Part shown: positions 9,431 through 22,864 of the stretch, piece after piece | Layout: each line of letters begins with the position of its first letter | Numbering within the stretch: the stretch's first letter is position 1 | Source: Kipferlia bialata | Lineage: Eukaryota > Fornicata | Assembly: GCA_003568945.1 (NCBI GenBank) | Contig: BDIP01000037.1 | Coordinates: 1-39,550, forward strand | Direction of reading: 5' to 3' | Length of the DNA: 39,550 nt | The notes under the pieces: generated by a model | Database searches by the model: none | What the model was told of the DNA's origin: nothing | The model's input: the letters and a program-made list of their open reading frames with translations, nothing else | Position numbers and translations under genes: made by a program

Positions 9431-12400
9431 ATGATTGAGTCTGCCGTGGCCTCGGTGTTGGCCAAGGTGCTCGGGGACTTTGTGGTGGTGGATAGAGAGG
9501 TAAGACTAGTGCAGCACTACAATTACCGATTGGGGTCTAGATATCGGATACAGTCTCAGTTTGGATGATGGTTGGGTGTATCCATACTTACCACTTGTGT
9601 CTGCCTTACCCCTAAGGACCTGTCCGTGTCTCTATCCTCTGGGCACCTAGAACTAAGAGATGTGGAGTTCAACAAAGAGGTGGGTGTGACAAGGTACTCC
9701 CTCAGAGGGGTCCTGGTATGACCTTGACCAATCAATGCTGTTTTAGGTGAATGGTCCCTCTACCCTCAGGCCCTCTCCACCATTCTTCCCGGCCTGTCAA
9801 TCGTGGGTGGGTGCATCCACCTACTGTCTCTTCGCATCCCGTGGACACGTCCTGCCAAGGGAATCAAGGTATATACTCATCGCTTGTGGCACAAGATATC
9901 AGTTATCTGTTGTCTAGTCCTTACGCTCTAGGTCCACTGTGATGGGGTGTATGCCCTGCTAGGGCCACCAGGACCAGAGGCAGGTAGAGGGGACTGTTTG
10001 TGTCATACCATGTCATTTGGCTGTGTATATATGAATAGCCCCCTACCTCAGGTGTATACACAGCAGAGGATATTCAAGAGGCACTAGAGATGTCACTGCA
10101 GAAGAAGGCCAAAATGCTGGAGGTACCTATAACAACATGCATTGTGTATATATGAGCAACTGAGACCTGACCCCTAGGAGTGGCACAAGAGTTGCATCCT
10201 GCAGATCCAGGGCAAGACCGAGACTGGTCTTGTGTCAAGGTGTGTGTCACAATCTCTGGTTGTATACAATGCATTTGCAACCAGGTGCGCACACTTACCT
10301 GTCTGTCTCACCCCAGGCTGGTCTCAGCGGTTGCCACCCGCATGACGCCCCTTGTTGTGGATCAGGTCAGGGTGGAGCTGACAGACATACACATGAGGTA
10401 TGGGCATGGGATACGGGTGTCACGTATATACCACTCAGTATATCCTGCATCGTGTCTCACCTAGGTTTGAGGACACAGCCTCTGAGTCTCCCATAGCTGT
10501 GGGTGCCACAATGGAGTCTCTGACGGTCTGCAGTACCACCTCTAGATGGGAGCCATTGGGGGTGTCTGCTACTGTAGCCCCAGGGGGTACTGGGTCAGAG
10601 ACGCACACAGACCCACAGACGGGTGGGCACACTGACACTGACACTGACACTGATACCTGGTGGCACCGTAGGAGGACTCAGCTGAGGGAGTGGAGGGAAC
10701 GCAGGACAGAGCGTAGGGCGCATAAGAGAGATATGCGGACTTCTTCATCCACTGACGACGACAAGGCCACCACGAACAAGACCACTAGCGCTTACAAGCT
10801 GCTGAAGTTGACTAACCTGGCGGTGTATGCATGTCCCATCTTTCAGGGTGTTAGTCTCCTGGATCAAGGTCAAATGGATGCGATGCGGTATGTTGTGTGT
10901 GCAGAGTATACGTCCTGATATACCTGTCACTAGAGGTCTCATCTCTGACTGACTTCAGACATATAGAGGTTCCTTCAAGTGAGTGTCTGTTTGGTCCATC
11001 CTCCATGGAGATCAGACTATCCCTCGGGACCTCCAGTGTTGGCACCCAAATAGCAGCTGCCGCAGCCATGTCATCTGTGACATGTGCCCTCTCAGACCAT
11101 CAGGTAGGGGTATATCCATGGCAGGGCAGGGGGTGTTATTATGACTAGTATCCCCTCACAGTCAGGTCGTCTGTCTTTCAGACATACTCAACAGGGTGTT
11201 CAGTGTACATCCACTCTCTTACCATGTCGGCAAGAGGATTGAAGAACAGAGAGCTATCCACGTTGGACCCCGGTCAGCTGCCACATACGTGAATCTCTAC
11301 TATAGGTACAACCTTAGGATCCTCCTCGTTGTACTTGTGGTGTCTGATCTTACGGTAGTACTCTGTCACGTGATCTGCGGTCCTCTGGACGCACTGCGGC
11401 ACACATCAAGTCCCAGAAGGTATCGGTTTGACAGAGATAGGTCCTAGACTCTATTGGTTTGATGCCACATATATGGGAGATGATCATTCGTATGCCTATA
11501 CTTCCGTATACTTATACACAGGACAGTCTGGAGCGTTGGATCCCGTACGATGACCTCATCCGATACAGAGAGGCGGCAGCCACTGCCATTCGGGGACAGG
11601 GTGTGGTGGACATGTCGTCTCTCTCCAGGAAGAGCCGCAAGACCGTGCTGGCCCAGATGTCTGTGGACATGTGTGCGTCTGAGGTGGCCCGTCTGTCAGG
11701 CAAGGGCGTCCCTTCCCATGATAGAGCCCCTCAGAGGCATGTCGAGGGGACCGGCACCACTCTCACTCTGGATGTAGGGCTGGACCACATCAGTCTGTCC
11801 GTGTCTGAATACTCAGCAGTGCATACCCATCCAGAGCCGGTGGATACAGACGCCCTAGTGGGAGTGCCCTATCAGTCTACCACTGTGGCCTCGCTACATA
11901 TCCACAGGCTGCTAACAGATATCATGTTGTCCGCAGACGACATGCGCCTCACGGGGATTGCAAGTGTGGGTAGTGTCACACTTACCGACACCAGAGGTAT
12001 CTACGTACTGTGAGTACTTCTGTATATTTAATACTGACTCATAGGTCTGGCAGATGGGATAGCATTCCCGCACCTGGTGTCGACTCTCCACCCTACCCCT
12101 AGGGTGGTGGCGGAGGGGAGGGTAGTGGGCCCTGCCTTCCTGTCTCTTGAGTGTGACGTTATGCTGCAGTCACACAGGGACATGGGATCTCTGTCTGTCT
12201 CCAGTCTGCCATTGTTGGTAGTAGTTCAGCCCCCATTCCTTTCCAGGTACTCACGCATACATCTACATTAGTGTGTCACGAGGGATAGGTAGCCTGTCTT
12301 ACGACCAGGATGGTTCTGCTAAGTGACCGCGTTGTCAGTCAGATACAGAGGCCAGAGGCTGTAGAGACTGGCCCAGTGTCAGAGGCTGGGTCTGACACAG

Positions 12401-15400
12401 GGAGGCCTGAGGCCACACTCCAAGAGGGGCTGTCTGCCTTTGATGTCTTGGCCGCCTTGCGAAGTGGGGACACAGACAGTGTGCTGGCCCGACCTGATGA
12501 GACTGAGCAGACACGGGATACGGCACCAGCAGAGATACAGGTATGGGTTGAGTATATGGCTGGCCTCTGTGGAAGACCTGATTAACCCCAGGTACGCAGG
12601 ATGACTGTGGACGTTGTGCTTGCGGCACCTGTGGTAGCTGTGTTCCCAGTACCTGGTCAGCGAGAGAAGGGGGTCTTGGTCATCAACTGTGGAACGCTCA
12701 GGCACGGTGTATTTACAGTGTTTGTCTCTCTATCTATTATGTGATATCCACTGACACATAGGGTACGGGACTCGCCATCAGCGCAGAGTTTCACTAGCCG
12801 ACTACCCAGGGTGTCAACGTCTAGGACCTCACTCTACGACACATACTCAGTCGCTATTGAGGTATACGCTGTTACGCTATTGTACTGTTTTCTGGATTGG
12901 TTCTGCACACGAATTGGCCGCATTACATGATTTTACCCCAGGATACCACTCTGTCCTACTGCACCGATCTTGGGGTGTTTAAGTCACTAGTGCATACCTT
13001 CAGACGACGTGCCACCCCACATAGCCACCTCTTCTCCACCCGGACAGGAGTCAAGCCACTTCTCTCGAGACTGTCTACCAAGCTCTATATTGCTAGGAGT
13101 CTCGGAATTGCCGAAGTCCCAGGCGTGTACCTGTTTGCAGCCCTTGGAGGTCTAGATGTCACTGTGTCTCACGGGGTACGCACTTAGTGATCTTAGTGAC
13201 CTATAATTATTCGTATCCACTGTTTCTGTCGTCCTATCCTCTTACTGCCAGCGTCTGTTTGGGGTCCAGCAACTGATCGGGGGGCTAATTGAGTGCTTTA
13301 TCGTGCCATCCCATACCAATACTGCCCCAACTCCGATTGCCTGTCTACCAGAGTCAAGTACAGCTGTATCGCCAAATGAGGACCTCGGGAGTGCCAAGGT
13401 CAACGTCGGTTCGCTCGTGTCTGCTCTGACTGAGAGTGCCGACGACACTAATACCCGTGGCCCTGTCCTTACCAGTGTTGACCTGGCAGTGGAGGCCCTC
13501 ACCGTCACTGTCGGAGAGGGGGATGCCGTTGAGTTCTCTGCTGCCGTGACATCCATCAGGGCCAAGGCTGATGTCAGGGCAGCCCAGTCTGAGGCTGTGG
13601 TGGAGGTGGCAACAGTGCGTGTCCTCAACAACGCTGGTGTGGCACTGGTGACAGCAGGGGTGCCACAGTCCACTGATGGGTCGCAACCCTTTGTGAGCGT
13701 CGCCTACTCTAACCAGACCGGTGTTGCAGACATTCTTGGATCGGCCCCCTCTCTTGGGTTGCAGACCGTAGACGTTGGGGTGAGTCAGATTGACGTGGTG
13801 CTGGATAGGGACTCTCTGAACAGGATATCAGCCATTGCGGAGGAGACCCTAGGCATGTTGGCACTGCCCAGTGTAGACAGCCAGGGTGTAGGGACGGCAG
13901 AGACCATGTCGAGAGAGACCTCGGCAGACACAGTGGTTGTAGAGACTGACTCAGAGCTTGTAGCCAAGATCAGAAGAGGATCAGGAAAGCGGAGAGAAGC
14001 GCTGAGGCCGCACTATAGTATGGTTGTGAACGCCTCCCTTACTGGTGTGTCTACCCTGCTATGCACCTCCCTCGAGCCCCTCTCTACTGTCACCATTGAC
14101 AGGGTGTCGTGTAGTGTGGGTCTTTGTGCCAACGGCAGTCTGTATATCGAGGCAGACCTTGGGGACCTGGGAGCAACCGACATGCAGGAGGGCACCCTCT
14201 GGCCTAGCATCGTGTACAGCACCACCAGACATGGCCACACCCACCTGGATCCCTTGCTGTCTGTCAGTATGGTCAAGGACCCCACCAGCCCATACGCACA
14301 GGAGGTGCATGTGGACATACCACGGGGCCTGGGGGTGGTCTATGTGGCAGACTATGTGCAGAGGGTGACCGACTTCTTTAGTGCCCACGAGGAGGACTCA
14401 GCCGCTATCAAGGGGGCCATTGCAAAGACGGGGGCGGTGGTGGGGGAGACCCAGACCCAGCTGAGGGAAACGCTTGTACAGCCCGCACAGACGTCTCTCA
14501 TGAAGTTTTCCCTGACAAGGGCGTCTCTGGAGCTAATAGTGCCCAAGTGGATAGACAAGAGTGACCATGTCAGGTACATATATTGGGAGAGTAATAATTC
14601 CATTGAGGTGCTAATTACAGGATGCGAGGAACGGGAATGTCTGTGGACCTCCTCTATGATGTGAGGGAGACAGAGCACGGCCCAGTGCCCGTGCGTGCCA
14701 TAGACCTGTCTGTCTATGGATTCAGGGCAGAGACCTCTATTGGGACAGACGATGTCATGGAGGGTGCGGATGGAGTTGGGTATGTTGTCACAAACCTGCT
14801 GGCCCCTGTTAACGCAAATGTCTTCCTAGAAAGTCCCTTGGGATCCATGGGCCCCTCTGAAGATACGTGTGTGTCTGTATGCCTCTACCAGGGCACCCCC
14901 ACCACTTGTGACATGCACCCTCTGGTGGCAACCCTGACCCGCCAGCAGTACCTGTTCCTGAGCTCTCTCTCCCAGCCTGGGACAAACCTAGGTGGGGAGC
15001 CATCGTCCCCTTCTAGCGAGAGAGCAGCTGGACCAGTCAGTCCGGCAGAGAACATCTCGACTGGGAACAGCATAGTAGGGCAGGTGATATGTTTGTAGTT
15101 ATGCCGGTAGGACCTATAGCTCATCTACATACTTCTTGAAACTTCCTATCTTATGTATATTGTGGTCCATAGTCTATGGATGTCCCGCCGCCTCTGTTTT
15201 ACGTCAGTTGGTTGGTGTTAGTAGTACCATCCCTTCCCTTGGGTCTCCTGTGGCCCTCTCTTTCTGCTGTCCTGCTCTGCTGTTAAAGATGGTCCCCAGT
15301 CACAACGAGACAGGTACACATCATGACATTCGCGACCTTGTGGTTTGTACTTACCCAGGGGAAGCAAGCCTTCGAATTGACGGTCTCTCTTGGAGCCTCA

Positions 15401-18400
15401 CACAGAGTGGGTCCGCTACTCATTCTTGTCTCAGTCTCTCAAAGGAGTTGAGTGTCACATACTCGTCCCCTATCGCAGCAGATAGAGCGACACTACTATC
15501 AGTGTTACCAAATGGGGAGACTCAACCCATTAGTGTACAGGTATAATATGTGTCCAACTAGTCGCGGTTGGCTACGATACTGATCTCAGGTGATGCTTGA
15601 CAGTCAGTCGCATAGTGCGTCAGTCAGCCTTCACACGTCCTGCATAGAAGTCAGAGCCTTGCCGACCCCTATCAGTAGTATCCTAGCGTTTGTGGCACCA
15701 CTGGCTGACTCATCCCCTTCTGGCAGCGACCACTCTTGTGTCACACGCCTGGGGTCTCCCTCCAGCCTTCAGTCACCACTGACTGAGACTGCTCCCCCTC
15801 CCCCTCAGAACATCTTCCAGCTTATGGGGGCCCTGAGGGGAGAGCCTGAGGACACCACACCCGTACTGCTTGTACCTGATACAATGGTGGTCCCTGTGTC
15901 TGACAGTCCCCTCTTTGTTGGTCTTGGTCGCTTCCTCTGCCCGGTGTCTACAGGAGACCCAGGCACCATGCTCCACCACCTGCCAGAGGGCTATGTGCGC
16001 CTGTCGGTAGTGGAGCCATCCCTCGCCTCATGCTCCACTCTCATGGGCCACAGCCAGTCTGAGATATCCACTGTCACTGTACAGTGCTCCACAAGTGTGA
16101 GGCTAATGGTGCCAGAACAGGTGTGCCTATTACCATCATCTCACAAAGATATGTATTTGTATCCTGTCGGGTTCATTGAGTATCTTGTCGATACTTATGA
16201 ACTTTACTCACCCAGGTGGATGACAACTCGATTCTGGTGTGCCTGGAGGCTGTTCTCTCGACAGATGCCTCTATTGTAATGAATCAGTTCGAGAGGGGTA
16301 CAGGCCATAACACCAGTGCCTCCCTTACGGTGGAGGGCCTTAGTCTGCGGGTCTTACATGAGGAGATCCACAGGTGAGACTGTATACTCTTTCTGTCAAG
16401 GTTTTCTCTCCCACTCAGTATCCTATAGCTTACCTCAGAGACGACGGTATATTGAAGAGCGGTATCCTGTCCATCACCGTGCAGGAAATGGGTCTTCAAC
16501 CAGATCCATCTCTGGTTGCAGCTGCCTTCCCCCAGCCTGAGAGAGGTCCAAGAGCCACCAAGCGCGTATCCGACCAGGTGTGCGCAATGTTTGCTGAGAA
16601 GGCCTTTGTTGATGTTCGTGCTTGTCTTGAGGATGAGGTGGCTGTCAGTGTCGGTGGGACCGCTATCAACACAATCCGGCGGGCCCTGGTACTCTCCTCC
16701 CAGATAGGTCACTCATCTGATGACATAGTCGATGTGGGACAAGATCACAGAGATGACGGACAAGATGACGGTCTGTTCAAGACTGAGACCCCGAGTGGCA
16801 GGGCAGACAAGGCTGACCGGACCACATACAGTCTCATATCTCTGCAGGTGGAGAAGGTCCGGGTGTTCCTCATGTCCAGATTCAACCACCCTCTCCTCAA
16901 GCTGAAGGTGCCTGGTGTATCAGTGTCGCTGCAGGCTAGGAGAGACACCCTGGAGGCTAGTCTGGAGACCCAGGCCCATGTGCGGTACTTCGACCCCGTG
17001 GCCTTGGCCTACCACTACCTACTGCAGCCCATAAGCATCTCTGCCTCCGTCTCCCAGGCGCATGCCACAATACAGCGCCAGACAGACACCGAGGAATCGT
17101 CAGAAACTGACACTGAGAGTTCAGAAGCAGACTCAGAGAGTGTGGAATCTGGTACTGTGTGCAGTACACATGTCACTCTGGATATACGTGGGTCAGAGTC
17201 AGAGACAGTCTACATTCACCTCCCTGAGCCTGCAGTTGCCGCATTGGCTGCCGCTGGAGAGGCCTTAGGAACGGATGTAGTCGCTGAGTCCACGAGTACA
17301 ACTGCTAACGAGGCATCAGGTGTGTGATTCTATATATGCAGCTAATGTGTGTTCCTATCTCACCCAGGCGTCACAGAGTTCCTGTGCGTCAACCATACCG
17401 GGGTCCCCTTTGTCCTGATAGCACACACAGAGTCCTTCTCTCCAGATGACTACATGCCACTGTCGGACTTTGCCTTGTCGTGCTGTGCCTTTGGAGACAT
17501 GGGTGAGAGGTGCACGGGGATATACTCCCAGGTCCAGTCCAGTGTGGCTGAGGCGGCTCGAGCTCAAGGGGAGACGTGCGTGGTGTCCTGGGTCGAGGAT
17601 GGGGACAGAGCGACATTCGACCTCGCCTCAGAGGGCAAACCAGTGGGCTCCATTCTGTTTGGAGACCTCTTTGAGCCCCTGGTAGGAGTCTCACCCACTA
17701 AGCCGGGTGTGTTTGCGTACACAATGGTTCCGAGAGAGGCATCGGGTCTCGCCATGGCCTCAGTCCCAGTGGTGATCACAGTGAGAAGGGTCGGCATGCA
17801 GACGCTGGTTGACGTCTCGTCGAAGGTGTGATGCAATTGGTGTATATGTTCAGTCGCGTTCACTCTCTGTGTACTATTTCCTGACGTCAGTACAGCCTCA
17901 CCAATATGTTCCTGAGCCCTCTGCGTCTGTCAGTCCAGAACAGTTCAGAAGAGGGAGGGGAGAGCACCGAGGTGGAGGTCCTGGTGCCCCCAGGCCACAA
18001 GAGGTACCTACCCCTGATGCACACCCTGGCCCCTCTAGTCGGGGTCAGTGTGGCACTGTGTGCGGGGGGCACAGCTATATACACGAAGGAAGTGCCCACC
18101 GGTCACTACAACGCCTTCCTCAGGTCTCATGCCTATAACGAGACCCAACACACCATATCCGAGTCACAACACGCCGAGTATCAGCCTAGTGAGTACATTC
18201 CTGTCGGTGGCCGTATTATTGGCAGTGTGACATGCAAACCGGTCCAGGAAGGAGGTCGTGACATGCACATAGGACACTCCCTCAGTACGGTATCAGTTCT
18301 CACTGCGGGTAGTGATGTGGGTCCCTGTGAATACCAGGACAGACTGCGGCATCTGTACCTGTTTCCCACCCTTCGCATTGTCAACGACTGCATCTACCCC

Positions 18401-21400
18401 ATCACCGTGGTCCTGTCCACTTTGACAATGCCTCCAGGGGTGGTCAAGAAGAAACATGCGATCAAGGAAAGGATGCTTCTCAAGATTGGAGCCAACAGCA
18501 ACCTGGATGTTCCTCTTGTACACCCCGATCAGAGGGTGGCAATCAACAGGATAGCCCTAGATGTGGGTACGGGTTATGACACGACAGAGTTCTCAAGAGA
18601 CTTTACCCGAGTGGGCAATGTACCCCTCACTCTCTGGAAACACCGTGGGCACACCAGTGACCATGTTCCCCCAGAGGTCAAGCTGAAGGGACCGGGGGAG
18701 AGACGCCTCAGGATAGGGGTGGAGTTTGATGGCTGGAGGGATACGGGGGGGACAGCCCTGCTGAGAATATTCCCGCCATATTTGGTGAGTCTTATAGTGT
18801 AGTATGATATAGTATAGTGTGTCCCTTGCATTACCCCATAATAGTACCACCTATCTGGGCGACGGGATTCTGGCAGAGACTCTTCAACTTCACTCATGCC
18901 TGACGTCAGGTTCGGAACTCCCTCTCAGACCACACCGTGACCACCACCGCCCAACCTATAACGGGACTCACCTCATTTGCAGTCGACCCAAAGGAGCAAC
19001 GAGTCCTAAGAGAGGGAGACACGTGCATGTTTGGCTACTCAAGTCTCGAGTACGCAGATCAGAAGGAAGGATCCAAGACCCAAGGCCTGCCTAAGGTACA
19101 GTGTACCATTGACAACATCTTCTACCAGAGTTGTGAGAACACTTACCGTCAGGCTAAGCTCCTTTGTGTGGCCATTCAGGCACGGCCTGCCCTGTCAGAC
19201 GTCGACGGAGTGCAGCTGGCTGGAAGAGTAGGTATGGTGAGAGTATGTGGGATGGCAGCCCGGCATCACAGTATGACACTCTTGATCATACTCAAGTCTC
19301 ACCCCAAGAGCCGTTCCACCTACAGACGGGTATCATGACCACTGCTGGACACGAGCACACCCCACTGGGAGTACCATGTCTGGCCAGTACATCGCTGTGC
19401 TGCAATGGTAGAACCAAGATTGTGTCCATTGAGTACAGGTACATGTGTCTATCGTGTATTGGGTGTCAGGTCCATGTTTCAGTGTTCTTCTGATAACAGG
19501 TGTACCATCCTGAACTATTCCCACCGGGACATTGACTGCCTGGTGGGCCCAGCAGGTAACAGTGGCCGAGTCAGGGAGGAGTACGGCCATGTAAGTGTTG
19601 CTGGTAGGGCTACTGTCCCAGTGATAGAGGGGTGTGTGGCATCAGCCGATGGGGAGGTATACCTCTACTTCGTCGACCCGTCTGCATACGTGTCTAGTTC
19701 TGCCCCAACTGGTGGGATTCTCTCCGTATTTAGAGTTGTAGACTTCCTAGAGTCTGCACCCCTTATCCCTGGTCTCTCTGCAATGGTTCCATATGGGATC
19801 AACCTAGACGTGGCTGGGGTACACGACGTGCTGGTACCCACCGTGGGTCAGGGTGTCCCCCTCAGACTGACGGTCAAGGTGGACGTCGAGGCAGGTCGTA
19901 GCTCAGTGAAGGTCTACTCGACAAGGTCGGATGCCCCCGCTCCCTATCGGGTTGAGTCTCTCTGCCCATTCGACGTATGTGTCTCCCAGTCTATGGAGGA
20001 TAGAGAGACAGAGCACCCGTTAGAGTCCATTACCTCACTAGGGTCACCTACAGTTCAGACTGTGACAGTGCATTCTACAGTAGTACCTGCCATGGGGGTC
20101 TCGGACTTCTTTCTACACGATCCCAACATGCCACACCGTATGCATGTCAAATCAGCTGACAACACTCAGACGGCAGCTGTGACGTTCGAGGGAGACTTTG
20201 ACCTCACCACCCATCTCCGCAAGATACGGCAGCACAGGTACTCTGGAACATCGGTCTACACGGTGCTGGTGTTTGACGGGCAGACCAGGCGTGTGTATCT
20301 GTGCCCCACCAAGGCAGAGGCGGAGGAGTGCAGGCTGAAGTACTCCTCACGCCGCATATACACTGCAGAGAGGGAGGAGACCCGGCTTCTGCTCTTTGTT
20401 CCCAGGATATGCGTCTTTGCCTACATCACTGATGACGACCAAGGCCCTGCCTCCAAGAGGGCGGAGTGCATGTGTGTCACAGTCGACCAGCCCGAGCTGG
20501 AGGCACGGGACTGCGGTGGGGTGCAGAGTCTGAGGCTCAAACTGAGGGGCGTCCAGCTTGATAACCAGCACCTCCGTGGCTCACTCCTGTACCCAGTGGT
20601 TCTCAGGATAGGCGAAGAGTTGCAGATCAGTGCCTCCCTTGCGAACTCTAGGTATGAACCAGACCCAGATGCCCCACCCGCCGTAGTGCTGAAGGTAGAC
20701 GGGGTGAGACACACCTCGAACCCTGCAAGGAACGTCACCTCCTACGAGGGAATCTGGCTGGACATCGGGGGTGTCTACATGGCAGCCGAGCAGTCGTTCC
20801 TGGAGACCGTGTCTGTGTATGCCGAGGCTGTGGCCGCCAGTCTGTCCCAGACCCTTAGCAGCAGGGCCACCCTGGCCAGACTGGGTCAGGGCAGGGAGGG
20901 GGAGAGTGTGCTGGTGCCCAGGAGACCCCCCCAGACACGGGTTGAGCAGACTGACCCGGACATGCTCACAGCCGCCACAGGTGCCTCTGGGGTGTTTGTG
21001 GAGCAGATCCACGTGTCAGACACCCCAATCTGCCTGACCTTGAAGCTGCTAGACCCCCTGAATACCCTTGCAGGTAGCTAGGTCACCCCAACAGCGATAT
21101 GCACAATGGTCCACTATATAGTACCGGGTCTCTGTTTTAGTTTCTAACCCGTAGGAGGTTTCATGGAAGGTGTGCTGAACAGTGGCATCTCTGCTGCTGC
21201 TTTAGAGAATGCCCACCTGGAGCTACCCAAGCTAAAGGCCAAGGGAGTATACGGCCATGTGGATCAGGTACTCACCATCACCACCATTTCACCTCCAGTG
21301 ACCTCTGTGTAGTACGAAATAGTATTATTCTCTCGTGTGTGTGATATTTGATGTGTCTTCAGCCATGTGAGTGGATGCCATCCACCCTCACCTAGGTATT

Positions 21401-22650
21401 GGCCAGCCTCCTGGGATTCTACGTCAGCGCATTCAGCTCGGATGTCCTCGGTATGTCATTGGTCAACTGACTACGCGAGGAGTGCATATATGCTTCGAAC
21501 GTCACTAATAACACCATCACAGATCGAAGCCTAACTCACAGGTATACTGGGTATTGGAGCATCTACCTCTCTACTCGGCAATGCCCCCAGGTACGTAGTG
21601 TTGGTACAAGTACCTGTTGTTCCCCCCTCTTCTCTCATAATCTGTCCCTTATCCTAAGGGCGCTGGGCTCTCTGTCGGCTGGGGTTGTGGAGCTGGGGAC
21701 CTCAGACTCAGCCGTGAAGGGCATCACAGGGTTCGCAAGGTACTGTTATTGAGTCCTGTCCCCTGTGTATTCTTATGTATTCTAATGTATTCTAAACTCG
21801 GAGTGTTCCCCTTGTGTTCTATATATCCTATACATCCTAACCACCCCAGGCACACAGCCACCACCGTCACCACCATTGTGAGCAATGTGTCAGGGTCTGT
21901 GGGAGAGACACTCGTCAGGTATAACTGTGTACAGTCCACTATTACAACTATGGATATACCATCATAATGCATCTCTCAGTGTATGATGCCCCCCTACTGA
22001 TGACAACGATACTCATTTGATGTCAGGACTGCAGCCAATGATGGTTTCACCGACAGACACAAGAGGGCTCTCAAGAAGTCAAAGACCTCTATGACGAGTG
22101 CCGTCAAGTGAGTCGGACTGTCACACTGTCTCTATCTCAGTGTACTACTCACCCACCTTCAGCACTCACCCCAGCCAGTCTGCCAAGGGAGTGGTGGATG
22201 GGTTCAGCACAGGTCTAACAGGGGTCTACAAATGCCCACAGAGAGCCCTTGAGAGACGGGGCAAGATGGGTCTTCCCAAGGGGGTGAAGAAGGGGCTAGT
22301 GCAGTGCATAGCGGCCCCAGCGGCAGGTGTGTACTGCATAAATATGTGTTGCAAATGTATTCCGACACCTGCATATATGTGTCCTCTATAGGTACCAGAC
22401 CAATACGATACATCTTCTGACCCCAGGCCTTGTCAACGTGTTGGCATACACTACTGCCTCTCTGCATAGCTCTGTGTCGGTGTCGGCTGTGGTGCCGGTT
22501 TTCGACCCCAAGCACTATCTGGTCAGCGATGCCCTGCTAAGGCAAGAGGAGCCTAAGGGGGCAGAAGGGACTGAGGGGACACAGGATGTTGACGACACCC
22601 AGCGAGGGGGGATTGGGCGAGGGGAGGAGGGAGCAGACACTGACCTTTGA
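9431..22650 (+). CDS. VPS13: VPS13-family bridge lipid-transfer protein
   Basis: VPS13 proteins form a long groove that moves phospholipids between membranes at contact sites. About 37 exons join in phase from ATG 9431 to TGA 22648-22650, giving roughly 3,450 residues, within the range of known VPS13. The N-terminal chorein region is clear: MIESAVASVLAKVLGDFVV, ALSTILPGLSIVGGCIHLLS, LRIPWTRP and VRVELTDIHMRFED. The middle holds the expected beta-rich groove repeats. Exons 17369-21075 carry the VAB/SHR-binding region with its recurring Asn (LFPTLRIVNDCIYPITVVLS, KIVSIEYRCTILNYS). The C-terminus is typical: LLGFYVSAFSSDVLGILGIG, LLGNAPRALGSLSAGVVELG and VVDGFSTGLTGVYKCPQRAL. It stops about 60 residues later with an acidic tail, so no C-terminal PH-like domain is present. 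Introns cluster at both ends, and the long exons (13249-14575, 19500-21075) lie in the middle. The join around exon 20 (15083-15290) is uncertain. Confidence 0.93.
12702..12761 (+). other. GC-AG intron in VPS13
   Basis: Exon ...CTGTGGAACGCTCAG is followed by GCACGG, the same donor hexamer as at 3634. Splicing to ...CACATAG|GGTACGG keeps the VPS13 frame (NCGTL-RVRDSPS into LYDTYSVAIE). The nearby GT choice leads to a stop downstream. Confidence 0.6.
15166..15180 (+). repeat. Palindrome centred on a 3' splice site
   Basis: TCCATA-GTC-TATGGA is perfect, and the candidate VPS13 acceptor CATAG|TCTATGG lies in its loop. Confidence 0.6.
21367..21391 (+). repeat. Hairpin covering an intron branch-site motif
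   Basis: GTGAG-TGGAT-GCC-ATCCA-CC-CTCAC makes ten base pairs with a two-base bulge. The last arm is the CTCAC of the acceptor CTCACCTAG|GTATTGG in a 3'-proximal VPS13 intron. Confidence 0.7.
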
Positions 22651-22864
22651 TATTCAAACCGACACACACATATAGATCAGTGGAGTATTGAGCGTCCTGG
22701 TACAGTGTATGGTAAATATTTACTGTGTATGGTGCACTGAATATATATATATATAAGGCACGGGACAGATCAGAGCACTTCTATTATACACTAAATGAAT
22801 GTCAGGCACAAAGTAAAAATGTAAGTATCTCATAGATGTGTATCATCTATCCCATCTATCCCAT
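22651..22864. other. Convergent intergenic spacer
   Basis: This spacer lies between the VPS13 stop and the stop of the minus-strand membrane-protein gene. It holds near-identical CAGTGTATGGT and CTGTGTATGGT around the palindrome GTAAATATTTAC, a TA run near 22740, and a CCATCTATC triple repeat at 22840-22870. No gene is seen. Confidence 0.6.
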
